DNA of 64,000 nt from Scolanthus callimorphus (GCA_033964015.1 CM066912.1:34041205-34105204); one strand, 5' to 3'. Counted from the stretch's first letter, positions 10,501-24,331 are shown. The notes: generated by a model not told the origin, from the sequence alone. Program-made: numbers and translations.

Positions 10501-12603
10501 AATGCGGTCCTAAAGGAACTAGTAAAATAATAATCAGTATATATACAAACGAATCATTAAAAAATGAAATATATTATTTAATAATTTGCTTGATAAATAT
10601 AAATGATACACTGAGAACTATATACAGCAACTTAAGCAAAACTTAAAGGACTATTTACAACAAAGATTTGGACCTTATTCAAAACTTATTTATAAAATTA
10701 AAATTGTATTTAATACTAAATAATAATACTAGCAGAAGTACTATGTTATTACTCATTATTATCCACTAACTATTTTTAATATTCAGTTCATCCTATATAT
10801 TACCAGCTCAGTTTCTCCAGTCGTGGTTCTTCGTCGAAAAAGTGCACATTAAAAATTACTGCTTGCCTTGTTATCTTTTTCTTTTGAAAAAAACATAACT
10901 CACCGGGGTTTCCTTATTCAAATGCCTAGACATTTTTAGCGGTGTAGGCCTCAACACTTAGGAAAAATCAATTTCCTTAACTAAATATATTACCGACATC
11001 ATGTGTAATGTGTCATATAGACACATTATCTATAGCCGATTAGACCTTCAGACGTATAATACTGTCGAAAGATGTAGTGTTTTGCTTTTTAGAGTTTTAT
11101 GTTCATTCTGCGTCAGGGTTTTAGTTTTCAGGAGAAACGTTTAGCGTTATACAATGCCTTTAGACTTTGTTTTTTTCTACTATACAGTGAAATCGTTGCT
11201 TACTGAATAATATGTCCCTCAATAGCTTCCTATTTGTGTTAATATCTCTTTGGTTATAATTCTCTTTCAAGTGCGCTTTGGTGGACCCTAAACCGAATTA
11301 AAGGGCGCACAATCCACAGAAGAGTTTATAATTCTAAGACCATTAATTTCTCATATGTTTCTAGCTATTGTAGACATATTAAGCGTACAGGTTTGTTACT
11401 ACAATAGTAGAATAAAAAATGCTTTATAATAACTTGTATAAATTTATTCTCAAACGTTCTACTCTATAACAGGGAAGATTTTTCTTACTTATTTTGGGTA
11501 AAATACTTCGGTTAGCCCCAAAATCTCATTTAATACATCTAACGATTTTAAAAGGCCTTGTCAAGAACAAATTTAAGCCTATAGTATTTCATAATTCTCG
11601 CCAGCTTTAATAAAATAATTACTTGTCTCCTTGAAAGGTTCCCTTGTGCATCAAACGCCTTAATCACTAATTGCACCATTAGTGTCTGGGAATAAAGGAT
11701 TTTTATCTGTTATTGCCAGCTCTCTGAGTGGCCATTTGTTTACAAAATCCCTTACGTGCAAGGCTGACATATGAAATCAACCGAGCTTCATAAAACCGGA
11801 CAAAGATGTTAAACTTGGAGGAAGCTCATTAAAAATACTTTTTCTTCTCCGTGCACAGAAATCATCCAAGCCTTGTGAGTCTGAAGATAAAAGCAACGCT
11901 CTAAGCGGGGAAACGATAAGGTGAGCTCTAGATTTAACACGATGATAAACCAATTTTATCATTCACCTTGCGCGGTACTATCTTAATTCGAGTGAACACA
12001 GAACCACGCCAGGGGCTTGTAGTTCTGCTAGATTACAAAACAAGCGCGCAAAATATAAATATTTTAAGCTAGAGGTCTAACGCAGGCAACACCTAGAATT
12101 TTACTAGAAAGCGCATCGCCGCATCTAAAGGGGACTAACTATAAGGTAAAAGACCACGGTGATATTTATGTTATGTTTAATATCTAGTTTTATGGTCCTT
12201 ATAGAAGATTAATTTGGATATCAGTAGCTGCTAGCATGCCAATATTTCAAGTGAAATGATTATCGCAAAAATATTGGGCGTTAATTTTAATGGCGTGAAA
12301 GGTTAGAAAATCGGTGACTATCGATATGGCAAATTAAACTAATTTAACCGACCATATTCGTGAGAAGAGGATTATCTATATTTTGTAATAATTATAGAAT
12401 TTGCTGGACTAACATACATAATACTTTTACAAGTTGTAATTTTCCATGCCATCACGACTCAATATTATGTCAACCAAAAATAGAAGTAAAATTATCTAAA
12501 CAAGTTAAGATTAACACGTAAGTACAAAGAAATACTTCTAAACAGAAGTTGCAAAATTAGACTATTAACCAAGACATGCACCACACATTTTTGCCAGCAA
12601 ACT
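7508..12603. other. Long non-coding stretch
   Basis: About 5 kb with a strongly AT-rich part near 10.5-10.8 kb. No protein gene, RNA gene or convincing repeat was seen. It could be intergenic or an intron of a gene outside the window. Confidence 0.5.
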
Positions 12604-12891
12604 AAAGGCCCGTTTATACGCTTGTAAGTTTTGCTGCATTTTTGTCCCGCGAGTCGCGGCGATTTTTCTCGCACGTAGGCGTCAAAAAAATCGCCACTCG
12701 GCGCGATCTGCCGCGATTTTTGTCGGGTTATGTCGCGGAGATTTTAAATATGTTCGTAACTCTTTGCAACTTGAATCGAGTTGAAGAAAACAGAGCAGAA
12801 AATCGCACCGAATTTGCATCTCGTTTACACAAGAGTGAGAAAAATCTCCGCGACAAATGCCACAAAAGTCGCAAGTGTAAACCGGCCTTAA
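12604..12891. mobile_element. MITE-like element with ~45-bp terminal inverted repeats
   Basis: The left end AAAGGCCCGTTTATACGCTT and the right end (reverse complement TTTAAGGCCGGTTTACACTT) match imperfectly for about 45 bp and continue with CATTT and a CGCG-rich motif. The interior is CpG-rich compared with its surroundings. The open frame inside is not supported as a gene. Confidence 0.75.
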
Positions 12892-13473
12892 AACACCCCC
12901 AAATAAAATCCTAACAAGAGGTTTTCTGGCCTTTTTTCCTGCCAGTAACGAAACGGGGTGAGGAACAGGTTTTCTGAGGAAAAGGTTCGGGGTTTGTCGG
13001 TATATATATAGAGATCTTTCATGCTATGTGGTAAACAATAAAACAAGATTTCTTCGGAGTTAATGACGTGTACAAGCTGTGAGAAAACAGAAAGGCATCG
13101 AATGAAATCTAGTCTGATAAAATAAAAAAAGGGGAAATGAACGTCCTGGAAAACAATTATATCGATAACAAATTTAATCACGTGTTTCATTATGTGTATT
13201 CATTATTTTATATGAGATTACAAGAGAGGCTAGGAGCTTTCTCTGATATCACAAATTAACGGAACCCGTGAAAATGCAACTGTGCTTGCATGATTTTTTC
13301 CTTTATATGTTTTGCCAAAATGCTTTTATGCTATCAGGCTTTGACAAAAAAGGTCTAAGTATTATTTTATAACGGTCTAAGACTTTAATGAGATTATCTA
13401 GTCATTAATAATGGAGTTCGGAATCTTAGTTTTGAGTATAAATAAATGAACAGGATAATGAAATTATCACCAA

Positions 13474-13578
13474 CCGCCATCACCAACCGGGAGCTTGAAA
13501 AAAATTGTTCCATTGTTCTCCGGGTGCTCTGATTGGCTAAGAGTCCGCAAAGGCTCCCGGTTGGTGATGGGCCTTTAA
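13474..13578. mobile_element. TTAA-type MITE, copy 2 (shortened)
   Basis: The right arm is intact (GCAAAGGCTCCCGGTTGGTGATGGGCCTTTAA-type end, TTAA at 13575-13578). The left arm begins GCCATCACCAACCGGGAGC but lacks the outer TTAAAGG and part of the inner stem, so this copy is about 20 bp shorter than the one at 46334-46463. Confidence 0.8.
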
Positions 13579-16017
13579 CCTTTGCATGACAAATAAGATA
13601 GTAAAATTACATCATCACCAGCAAAACCTTTTTAGTAATAATGCATTTTTTTGTCGAGGGTACGCAATATTGATTGTATTTTTATGTTATTACTGTGTTA
13701 CCCTCTTGAAATAAAGCCTAATATTATCGTTGTTGTTATTAATGTTAATGTTAATCTATTGCTAATATAGCGCAATTCCAGGAGTCCACTACCAAGGAGT
13801 GGAAACCTCCAATAACCTGTCCATTCCCCATCAACGTCAGAAAGTGTCTAATTTTAGAAACACTTTTGTTATAGCATAATCAAAGGCTTGCAGGTGAGCA
13901 ACAGGATATCGGCTTACGTCGTATTTCCCTATCGAGCTCTTTTAGTTTTCTACCATAAAAAAACAAGTGACAGACACAACAAAAAAGTAAATTTGGCACA
14001 TTAATACCTTGTGAAGTGACACGACAGGGATAAGTCGATTATACCAGATTTTTGGTAAAAGGCTCTTTGTACGGCCTCCCACACGGACGGCAACAATTTA
14101 TATTTCCTGTGCGAATTGAATGTTCAAATAGTTTTTCCATGCGAAGGGATTTTGATGTAGCGGAGCCCCTTTGGGCGCTGGAGGCCTGTCTAGCAAAGCC
14201 CCGTAGCCATACGAAGACGAGTACTGCACTACTGCGATAGAGTGGCGCATCCTTATTTGCGCAACCATACAAGCAACCCAGCTGGTTTTCCGAGAAAAAG
14301 TGCTTAATTGAAGCTGCATAGTTCTGTAGAATATCAAGAATTGATCAAAACGACCGTATAGATTCTTTGTGACTTTATATGGCTTGCCGATTCGGCGTCG
14401 TTATTATAGTATACCACAAATATATCGCGGATTCGTATCTTTGAATGTCAGATAAAGACATAATCGTAAATGGTGATTATATGTCTTGCACAAGCAAAAC
14501 GTGCGGCATCCGTTGCGACTAGCATGTGTTCCTAGTCCTATCCGTGTATGATCCGTTTTAACCATCAATGAAGAATTTGCCCTGAAGACCGAAATAAAGG
14601 TCCGAAACGTAGGAATATTCGGCGTTTCTGTTTTGGTTTTTCCTTTCTCTATCATAACCACCAATGAAGCAAATACTATTCTTTCCTTATCAATATCAGC
14701 TGGCGACATCAATTACCAGTAAATGATATACTCTAATCTTCACTTCACCTGTCTGCCCTAGACAGTGCATGTGATATATCTAGTATACCGCAACCAATAT
14801 TTGTACCATACGTGAAGCATGTCGCATGTAACCCACAAATTACTTGCATAAACAGTGATTAACGTTAAGATTCTCATTTTTTCAAACTCTTTTGTTCCGT
14901 TGTGCGGAAATTAGGACATCGGGCTATTTTTGACAAGCCTAGGGTATTGTTAGACGGTATTTGTAAAGTTTGTTCTAAATAAGTGCTTGTTTCTTTCATC
15001 TTTTTGTGCTTTTTGGTGTGTTTTTTTTTGTTGTGCTTTTGGTGTGTTTCCACGGTCCTCAAATCGACGATCATGCAAACGGCTCCTAAAAACAGCCCTA
15101 AACGTGCCTAAATGAGGAAAAGCGAGTTGGCTAACTTGATCTGATTTATTCTAAAAAAAAGTGCCTGCCACGATACGCACATGTTCGAGGAGCGATCACT
15201 GAATTAGCAAAACAGATAAGACCATCCTATCATATAACTATCTAATGAATATGTAAAGCTGTACGATTTGTTTTCGAGGTTTTAGCCTTCGCTGGCCATC
15301 CTCTTTGATTTGAGAGATGCGCAGAACAGCTGCGCAGTTGCATGACAGACTCCCTTTAACCAGCCCAACGTATTTTTCTACCAGAACACTAAAACAAGGG
15401 TCAATAACTTGATAATATAATTTTAGGAAACTGGCTTCCCCGGGTCATTTAGTTCACCGACAAATAAGAACCGCATGCCTTGCCTACACGTGCTTTCACG
15501 TACTTGCTATTAAGTAAAGCGGCTAGTGTAATCTCCCGCCACCAGTTTCTTCCGGTTCAGATTTGTACCAAAACGTTGAATCCTCTAAAGAGGACGTCAA
15601 GCGCGGCGAGGTTAACTTTGCGCTCTGTTAATTTGTATTTGGCTCTGCTTCCTATTTTCACGAATCCCGAATATGGTTGAGCACTGAATGGCTGGTATAA
15701 AAATGACATGTTGATACGCTGAGTCAAGATCAAAATTGTTTTCACTTCAGGTACGTCTTAGGTTCACAGGCTAGGCTTAAAATATTATTGACAGCTGGCC
15801 TATTATTTCCTCTACCAATAAGGATAATGCATGACCTAAAAGTAACAAATATATTATACCCACACTGGTAAATGAATTGACCGATCCCCGCAATTTAGCT
15901 GAGTTAGACAATGAATTGGCTTTGTCGTTTAATTTTCTATGCTCCAGCTAGAATATCCCAAAATTAAGAATTTCTAAAAACATTTGAAGTAATGCAATGG
16001 TTAATAGCAAAGTTATA
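13579..16017. other. Non-coding stretch without recognised features
   Basis: No domain-bearing frame, RNA gene or strong repeat was recognised. Confidence 0.45.
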
Positions 16018-16114
16018 GGCCGCTAAAGTTGCCCAATTTTGGAGACGTAGTATGAGGCTCGGACACAGCTGTCCGACCCCCATACAGACACTAAAATATG
16101 CAACTTTAGCGGCC
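16018..16114. repeat. Short hairpin with 15-bp perfect arms
   Basis: GGCCGCTAAAGTTGC at 16018 is matched by GCAACTTTAGCGGCC ending at 16114. The 66-bp loop contains a second small palindrome around CGGACACAGCTGTCCG. Confidence 0.7.
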
Positions 16115-17514
16115 CATAAATTCGCTCGAAATTATCGTATTGCTACAAAACTTTCAGAACATCTGAGTTTTGAATAGAATGATGCACTATAGCATGATGC
16201 ACTATAGCATTTTGCATGATGCACTAGATGCACTATAGCATGAAAGATTGAAAAAAAACATTGGCTGCGGGGATCGGACATAACTGATTTTCTAGAATTC
16301 GTCCTGAAAAGCAAAGGCCAGCAAAACAAAGCCAAGCCTGGAAAACTGCTCGCATTGCCTGAAATATTGTCATTTTTATTGGGCGGCGTCTTCAGTCCAA
16401 AAGGATAATTTCGAGTTTCCAATATTTATTAATAACTACAGTCCATAACGTAATTCCACAATTGTTTTTTAACAACTAAAACTCCTGCGATTTACGCTCC
16501 ATAAAATGTGCTTTGCTTTTCTGCATTCTCCTGACCAAATGCATGGCGGCAAAATAAGACTATCTCTAAGTACTCGTTGATTGTTTTTTCACGTCTTTCC
16601 GGATTCCAAAGCACGTCTTCTGATGGCCTTGGTCCCGAGAAATGTCATTACTAACGTTTGGAAAAGACGTTAATGTTTAATTTTGTATTCGATATTAGAA
16701 GACGAATTACGCGTAAAAATCTCAGAACAACCACCTGCAAACAAAGTTTGACTACTTGGTCTACCAAACTGAATCGCAAATACTGTTATATTCCCTAAAT
16801 CGGCCGATGGAAATGGATACTTTACTGACTCGATATGTTGCTAGGTTGACAAAATGGTGACTGACGCTGACTGAGAAAACAACATAGGATCTTACGAAAG
16901 AAAATAATGTTATAATATCAGTTTTGCACTTTTATCTAAGTTTCTTTTCGCCCAGTGAAAAACAGAGTTGAAAACATATATTTTTATAATAGCATATCGG
17001 CATCGATTGTTTGGCTGCCTCCTTTATCTATTACTTCCCAACCTCCCTTCCCCTCCCCGTTCCATGTGCTCCTGAAAGTAGGGGCACTTAGTATATGTAA
17101 TTAAAACTACTTTGGATGAAAGAAAGATTCATTTGACAGGGGTGCCGTTTAATTTGAAAATCAATACAAAGGGAAATGTTCATTTTTTGTCGTTAGGGAA
17201 TAATTCTATCAACAATCATGCACGCATAAACCTTTAGCTGAGGTCATGGTCAAACCTCACGGCATTCGAGCTATTCCCATCAAAACGAACCGTGCCTGAA
17301 GGCTCTTCACATGAAAGATGTCCCGAACGTAAACCATCACTCCTCGTCTCTAATGTCGTTCAACTTTGGCGAGCAGTTTCGTCGTAAGATGATCTTAGGC
17401 TTGCCCTCGTCTTCCGGTCAGTTTTAACTTTCGGTTATTGCATCGTGATCATAAAACCACATGCAACGAGAGCATTGTGTCACACTTTCTGACGGAAATT
17501 ATAAAATCTTTATA
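16115..17514. other. Non-coding stretch with a short direct repeat
   Basis: A few copies of GATGCACTATAGCAT lie near 16181-16245. Otherwise nothing recognised. Confidence 0.45.
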
Positions 17515-18150
17515 GCACAACGCGCGCGTTTCTCGAATTCTGATTGGCTCTCAGCCGTGTGTACACAAAAGTTTATACCACAACGCGCGCGTTTCTCGAA
17601 TTCTGATTGGCTCTAGCCATGGATACATAAAAGTATATACCACGGAACGCGCCATCACCAGCGCGCGCGGCGCTAAAAAGAACCAACGAAAACACCGTTT
17701 GGCCGAGCGCGCGCGCTGTTTTTGTATTTATTTTTACCTTTTTGTTGTGGTATAAAACAAATGTCCTCTGATTTTCTGTGGTATGCCCTCTTATATACCA
17801 CAGAATTACGTAATAAAGTGGTCAAAATGTACTGCGGACCCACTCGGCTGCGCCTCGTGAGTCCACAACATTTTGACCACTTTATTACGTCATTCCGTGG
17901 TATATAAGAGGACATACCACGGTAAATCAGAGGACATTTGTTAAATATACCACGGAACGCGCCATTACCAGCGCGCGCGCTAAAAAGAACCAACGAAAAC
18001 ACCGTTTGGCTGCGCGCGCACTGTTTTTGTATTTATTTTTTGCCTTTTTGGCTGCCGCCTCGTCCACAACATTTTGACCACTTTATTACGTCATTCCGTG
18101 GTATATAAGAGGACATACCACGGAAAATTAGAGGACATTTGTTAAATGTT
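17515..18150. mobile_element. Composite foldback/tandem element
   Basis: Arms 17757-17831 and 17868-17942 are reverse complements (core GTGGTCAAAATGT, TATATACCAC, ATGTCCTCTGATTT) around a 36-bp loop. The right arm plus the GCGCGC-rich block with AACCAACGAAAACACCGTTT at 17640-17744 recurs at 17948-18146, giving a direct duplication of about 309 bp. Left of this, a block with GCGCGCGTTTCTCGAATTCTG is present twice (from about 17523 and 17585). This is one foldback element that has partly duplicated in tandem. Confidence 0.75.
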
Positions 18151-18474
18151 TTACAGTGGTTTTCATAATTCTGCGTGCTCTGCGCCGTTCCCTGAATCAA
18201 ACACGTAAGCAACATAGTAACACGGTAACCTGCTTGATGGCGGTTGCCGTGGGAGGGGGGGGACTCCCCATAAACATAGACGGGGGTGCTCGTCCTATCC
18301 CTTGGTGTTAACGCACTCATTTGCTATCCACAACAGCTAAAAATTCTTTTGCAGTTTTTGCTATCTTTTAGGGTTAATAAATGTTTTGCCACACCCAATT
18401 TGCTATCCCTTGGGGTTAAAATCAATTTTTCCGACAAGCATCCCCGTCTATTTTTATGGGAGGGGGAAAGTCAA

Positions 18475-18494
18475 GGGGGGGGGGGGGGGGGGGG
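18475..18494. repeat. Homopolymer of 20 G
   Basis: Uninterrupted G run, able to form a G-quadruplex and prone to length error. It lies 330 bp from a 21-C run. Confidence 0.9.
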
Positions 18495-18614
18495 CGGTCC
18501 GTTCGCTGATCGGGCGCCATCTTGGATTTTGAGAGGGACATTATTGTGGCGGTTTCTTGAGAGGGACATTATTGTGGCGGTTTCAAAGTGTTAGTTGTGC
18601 AATCGAAGAAGATA

Positions 18615-18850
18615 CTAAGGGCCGACCATTTGACTTCTGGGGAGGGGGGGTGGATGATTTTGAAAAAAATATATCCTGCACGTCCCGAAGGGCCGAAACA
18701 AATTTCCTGCACAGCGTATTTGTCATAATCCTCAACTAATTTTACGAAATAAATATCCTACAATATCTTAGAGACGTAAAAAAAATCTTGCAAAAAAAAA
18801 TCATCCCCCCCCCCCCCCCCCCCCCTCAAAAGTTAAATGGTCGGCCCCTA
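18615..18850. mobile_element. Inverted-repeat element enclosing a 21-C run
   Basis: The left end CTAAGGGCCGACCATTTGAC pairs with the right end (TTAAATGGTCGGCCCCTAA). The right inner arm carries C at 18805-18825, facing GGGGAGGGGGG on the left. It is a foldback element with G-rich/C-rich inner arms. Confidence 0.7.
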
Positions 18851-19254
18851 AAACTACACCATATTGGTCTGACTGTTAATTGCTTCAGAGTTCATAGAAT
18901 TTTGAAAGCCGGAAGTATACTTCGCACTTGCCTGTACTTTAGTTAACAACAACTTCCTTTTTCTAAGGAGTTAACGATATACTGGTGGTAAAAAAAAATG
19001 GGCAAAAGTGATTGCGTTTTTTATTAAGCATCATTGCGGAAGATTGCTAGAAGGAAGAAATGTTGCTTTCAACTTGTTTAGTCTGTAAGACTTGAGATTA
19101 TGGATTTCCTATAAAGGTGACAACACTTCCTGAAGGCAATCCTGGCTGCATATTAGAGGCTCTGGTTTTTCATGCTGAATATATTAAATATAAGTTATGA
19201 TACGGAACATAAATAGGGTTTTTCCTCTGTCACTCTGTGAGTCCTTGACGGGTC
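18851..19254. other. Non-coding stretch
   Basis: Nothing recognised. Confidence 0.4.
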
Positions 19255-19345
19255 TCAGCCAGCCGCCATTTTGTCGGCCTAGCAACACACCGAGCAGAGC
19301 CGCATCCATTTCCATCGGCTGATTTAGGGAATGTAGTGCAAAAAT
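19255..19345. repeat. Dispersed repeat R1, copy 1
   Basis: Contains GCCGCCATTTTGTCGGCCTA, CATCCATTTCCATCGGCTGA and TTTAGGGAATGTAGTGCA. Further copies are at 21262-21300 (partial) and 41686-41775, and there is an inverted fragment near 16796-16818. Confidence 0.75.
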
Positions 19346-21261
19346 TTGATAAATCAAGTATAGAACGTTGTTTGTAGATGGTTATTTTGATGTTTCTACG
19401 CGTAAATCCTCTTCGACCTTATATGGAGTTCTTTAAATCGAGTACTGACAAAGAGAGTCTGTACTATGCGACACGATATCAAGCGCTTGGAAGGAAGATG
19501 GCAAGGTTTAGTGTTTTAGAGTAGTCACTCACAAGTGTCAAAAATCAATACCCGGGATGTAAAACAAGCTCTGGAAATTGCAAGCAAGCGAAGGGAAACT
19601 GGACTGTTAAAATGGATTTATGTCGTTTGGGAAATCCGATGATTGCTTAATAGGATTATTTTTGCTCAGTATGCTCATCTGTGCGCGTTTTGAGACGTTA
19701 GGCGTTTCTACACTACCTTCGTGTTCTCTCGACTATCCAGACGTGCTCCCAGAATTGGATATACGCGCGCTAAGCATTGGCCATTGCTTAATTTTATTTT
19801 CGACAGTCATCCGCTCTATCGAATGCAAACAACGAGAGAAAGATCGGCTCACTGCGATTGAGGGCAGACCTGCATCCAGCCGGCATGCGTGATCAAATAC
19901 ATGTTAATGCGCTTGTCTTTTCCTCACCTCAGAAACCTCAGGAGGGTTCTACATAATGCGCTTTAGAGATTAACTTTAATTTAAATATTTCGCCCTAATC
20001 CACCTCATATTTGTCCACATATTGCGAGTCCAAAAAACGTGTTATGACATCTTCAGCATTTGCTGTTATCGCGGCGGTTTCAAATAACACTAAAAATTAT
20101 TTAAAAATCCTAGACTTTACTCTTTTGCCATTTGCCCTTCAGTATATTACTATGAGTAACATTATTGAAGCTCTAGACTGAAAAACAAATTGTGTTGTCA
20201 AAATAGCTTGTTATTCCGGATTTGGCTGTGAATCTTCGTGATATTTTTTTAATCACTTCATCATCATTTGAGAGCATAGCGCTGCTAGCATACAAACAAT
20301 TTATATCGAAGAACAAGACGCGCTTTACACGGCAATCAAGGGCAACAGCTTGGACTGTCAGGGCATTGTGTGATAAAATAGCAGCTTGCATCACTATTAC
20401 GACGACTAGGAATTATTTGAGGGCGTTTCGTGGAGTCAGGGAAAAGCGAGAGACTTTCGCGACGATTTGGCCGAATTCAATCACACACGGGATATGCTCC
20501 GCTATGCAGGCTATATTTTAAGTAAAAGAACAAACTAAAAAAACAGGATTTTTGTTTTAGATACATAAATCTTGGTACGGATGGTTAGGTGCTTGAACAG
20601 ACATAAAATTCCTCCTCCTAATTAGTGTCTGAGCAAAATGGCGGCCTTGAAAGGTCATCATTAACTACTCTTTGTACACTTCATATCTTGAATGCGATGA
20701 GCCTCTCTTCAGTTAAGTGCCTTTTAAGTGCCCAAATCTGATATGCATCTTATCTCTTCCCGCGCCTCCCTCGCTACAGCAATAATTTACTTCAGATTTT
20801 GAGTTGTTTCTTGAGTAATTCAAGAGCAGGGGACAAGAGGTAACGACGGATAACCTCATTAGTACCATTAATAGCGGGGCTTGTAAGACAGAACGAGTGC
20901 TTGATGCTATCAGTTTTACATTGACATTGGAGTCATGCTATTTGCGCCAGTTGAATTTATTTTTAAACTTTATAAGATGGCCGGTAAGTTCTAAATATCT
21001 TGGAATGGAATTTCAGGGAGACGCTAAGCGAGGTTTAAAAGCTAAAAAATTTGTTCACGTTCTGTCAGAGAAGTCTTTAGACAGGAAATGATATGATTAA
21101 GACAGTGAATGTCACGACACCCTTATATAGCAAATCAAACACTTGAAAAGAAGTGCGAAGGATTCATTTTGGTTTGCAATTTGCGTCTTGGGACCTTTGG
21201 GGTGTTTTTGATACCGTGCATTAAGGAGCCTCAGTCTACCAAAATACCAGACTGAGAGAAC
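19346..21261. other. Non-coding stretch
   Basis: No gene supported. The open frames at 19620 and 20222 have no recognisable domain. Confidence 0.4.
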
Positions 21262-21300
21262 GTCCATTTCCATTGGCTGATTTAGGGAATGTAGTGCAAT
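21262..21300. repeat. Dispersed repeat R1, partial copy
   Basis: GTCCATTTCCATTGGCTGAT followed by TTAGGGAATGTAGTGCAATC matches the core of the 19255 copy. Confidence 0.65.
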
Positions 21301-21930
21301 CATTCGTATTGAATTTAATAATCAGTATAAAAACATTCTAAAAAAATTTTTTCGAGATTATTCCACGTAATAGACAAAATCGGATAAATGGTGTCAGTTA
21401 CATCTTATTGGCCACGCAATTCAGATCATGTGATGATGCCTTTGGGTTGACACTAAATTTGTTAATTCTGCGTACATACCCTCGTGCACTCGATCGAGTG
21501 AGAACAATTTGACAATTATAACCACCCAAAGGAATCATCACCCAATTGGGTGGCAAAAAAACTAAACACCGTTAGCCGATTTGGAATATTCGTCTACTAT
21601 AGAATGGAAGCCATTATAATCACAACTTGCCAAACTTGTCTTGTATCAAAGCACTAAAAAATAAATTATTTATCATTTCTGGGGTGTATTATTTTCGGGT
21701 TCAATGCGCCTCTATTTTTCATACCCGTAAGTAAATCTCCAAACTAATTTCTCATACCCGTAACTCAAACTCCAGAGCAAACCCTTTGCCGGTTCCGAGG
21801 GATTATTTTGGAGTTGTTGCAAAGCTATAGGGATTGTTTCCGGGGTTTAAAGGGGCTCTCGCACGCTTAATTTTCGTACAACCTGTCAAAAATTAGTCTA
21901 ATTCTAATCACCCAAAATACATTTAAGTTT

Positions 21931-22185
21931 ACAGAGCACCCCCGTCGTCCCCTAGAATTCAGAGCACCCCCTCACCCCTGTAGAATCCACAGCACCCCCT
22001 CATCCCCGTAGATTAATCCACAGCACCCCCTCATCCCCGTAGATTAATCCACAGCACCCCCTCATCCCCGTAGAATCCACAGCACTCCCTCATCCCCGTA
22101 GAATCCAGAGCACTCCCTCATCCCCGTAGAATCCACAGCACTCCCTCGTCGTTCGTCCCCATAGATAAATCCACAGCACCCCCTA
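21931..22185. repeat. 28-32-bp minisatellite
   Basis: About eight units of CAGCACCCCCTCATCCCCGT plus AGAATCCA, some with an ATTA insertion and some with CACTCC. Strongly C-rich on the plus strand. Confidence 0.9.
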
Positions 22186-23209
22186 TTCTTGTTCCTTGAG
22201 GTGCTGAAAGGTCGCAGTGATGAAACCCTTCTGAACCTTTTAACTCATGAGCGAGCTCGCGTCTCACATTAAAACGTGCATATAATATTACTTGTCGGGC
22301 ACGCTTTCATTACAAGTGTGTTCCTTCTTCCGCAGGAATTCCTAGTGAGGAACCTCATTGAACAAGGCCATCCAAGAATCAAAGGACATCTATAGGCTAG
22401 ACCACTAACCAAAGATATTGGCCTCCTATACTGGGAGTGCCATAGATTTACAGAGCAGATTCTGGTGATGTCAAAAAGCCAAGGTAATTGTATCACTTAT
22501 TTTGAATCCCCCCAGTGTGGTTTATTGCCAAAAGCTTTGTAGATATGTCTGATATGGTTAAGGACTTTACAAGAGCTTGAACAGATTGTGGTAAGCTTAC
22601 AAGAAGTTTGTTTTCAAATTTAAAAGGGTTTGAGTGATAAACTAATTGAATTGTTTACCGTTGATTAGCAAATACTTCAAGCAATATTCAATTAACACAT
22701 TTGATCTTCAAATCCCGAGTTCTTATTTTACAGTCGCACGTAATAACACTTTTGGACAGTCTAACTATACGTTATTGGCATGAAAAAGAATCCATTAATC
22801 GTTCATTCCCCTCACTTTCTTTTGCACAAATGTACAATTTCGCATACATTTCATAGTCCCGTAAAAATACTCTATTTTATAAATGATATAGAGCAACCTA
22901 GAGATGGAGCACTTGTAATAAGTTCTGAGTTCTAAGATAATTAATTTTACAGCTACAATTATAGGAAAGTTTAGTCACGTTTATTATAATGAAATTTATG
23001 CAACTAAGTACAAAGAAACTAATATAATTGTATTTAATTGTATATACGAATGCTGTTCTCAAAGCTGATGTCGTTATTTTACTTTCTTCAGCCAACTCAT
23101 TGACAAACATGAACGATTTTATCTAAACAGATATTATCCATTTTGATAACCGCTAAGAAATATTTGACGATAGCTTGATATCGTGTTTATGTTTAGTATT
23201 GATAGATCA
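22186..23209. other. Non-coding stretch
   Basis: Nothing recognised. AT-rich from 22.6 kb onward. Confidence 0.4.
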
Positions 23210-23600
23210 AAGGCCGTGAGATCATTTCTTGATCATTACATCAGGAAGTTCGTGCCGATATCACTTAATGCACTTGATTTGGTGACGTAAAAGTCATGTT
23301 TGAAGATATCCGAAATAACAAATCAAACACGAGACAGAGTTGATTTCAAAAATGACGCTAAAGCCTAGCTTCCTTTACCGACTTCGAGATGATAGGGGAA
23401 TCCCGATGAAGAGGACTGTGAGGTCATTTCTTCAAAAAGTTTGCCCCGATTTCACTCATAGACGGAATATTTGCACGAGATTGAAGATATCTGAGCTAAT
23501 ATCTCAAACACGAGACAGAGTGGGGTGAAAAAAACCGAAGCTAAAGCCGAGTTTATTTTTTACGACCTTCGAGGCTTTAGAATATCCTGATGAAAACCTG
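23210..23600. repeat. Diverged tandem duplication, ~190-bp unit
   Basis: Two units share GAGGTCATTTCTT, GCCGATATCACT/GCCCCGATTTCACTCAT, GAAGATATC(C/T)GA and CAAACACGAGACAGAGT in the same order (first unit about 23212-23400, second about 23418-23590). Confidence 0.6.
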
Positions 23601-23797
23601 AGTGCTCAAAAGTTTTATTAGTTTGTGAAACCAATCATTAATTTTCAAGAACAAGGAGTAACCAAAAATCTATGCAAAAAAAAAAATCGTGATCGTGCAT
23701 CCAAACCTGCTTCATGTATGTGATTTTCTTTGTGTTAGTTTGATCGATGAATATTTTTCTTTGTAAAAACAACCAGGACCAAAACCGTAACATCAGT

Positions 23798-24331
23798 ATT
23801 ACACTCCTTCTCAGTCAACTGTGCGTTCGCGAATTTGTTTCATGTGCCGCGACTTGTTTTTAGTGGACGTCAATCAAACACATTTCCTTTCCTATGCAAC
23901 TTTCATAGTTACAGTTCTCAATTCAATTCGAAGTTTTCACCACGAAATACAGAGAATAGAGGCCTCTGCCAACAGGGTAAATGATTTGCAGAATAGTGCG
24001 AGCTGTTGTTATTCTCTAACTTTCAGACACATAATTACTCCAGGATTCAGGTCGAAGGTTACAGGTTTCTCTAAGAAAATTCTCAAGCTTCCACGCGGCG
24101 CAAGGGAAGACAAGTTTTCCTCCTCGTCTTATTTAAGAATGAAAAAGAATCCACCCTAGCAAGCCTTTCCCTTTCAAATATCAGAGAAACGTATGAGCGA
24201 AGTCAAATGGCTTGTTGACAAGATTTGATTAGAATGTCATAGAAACGGAGTTTGATTGACGTCCACTAAAAACCAGTCGCGGCACGTGAAACAAATTCGC
24301 GAACGCACAGTTGACTGAGAATGAGTGTAAT
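23798..24331. mobile_element. Non-autonomous DNA transposon, ~530 bp
   Basis: Terminal inverted repeats of about 85 bp. Left: ATTACACTCCTTCTCAGTCA, then ACTGTGCGTTCGCGAATTTG. The right end is the close reverse complement and finishes GAGTGTAAT at 24331. The interior shows no transposase. Its right tip abuts the next element directly. Confidence 0.85.

Noticed and set aside
12642..12914. 90-codon frame as a small gene
   Set aside because: Lies inside the terminal-repeat element at 12604-12891 and reads through its arms.
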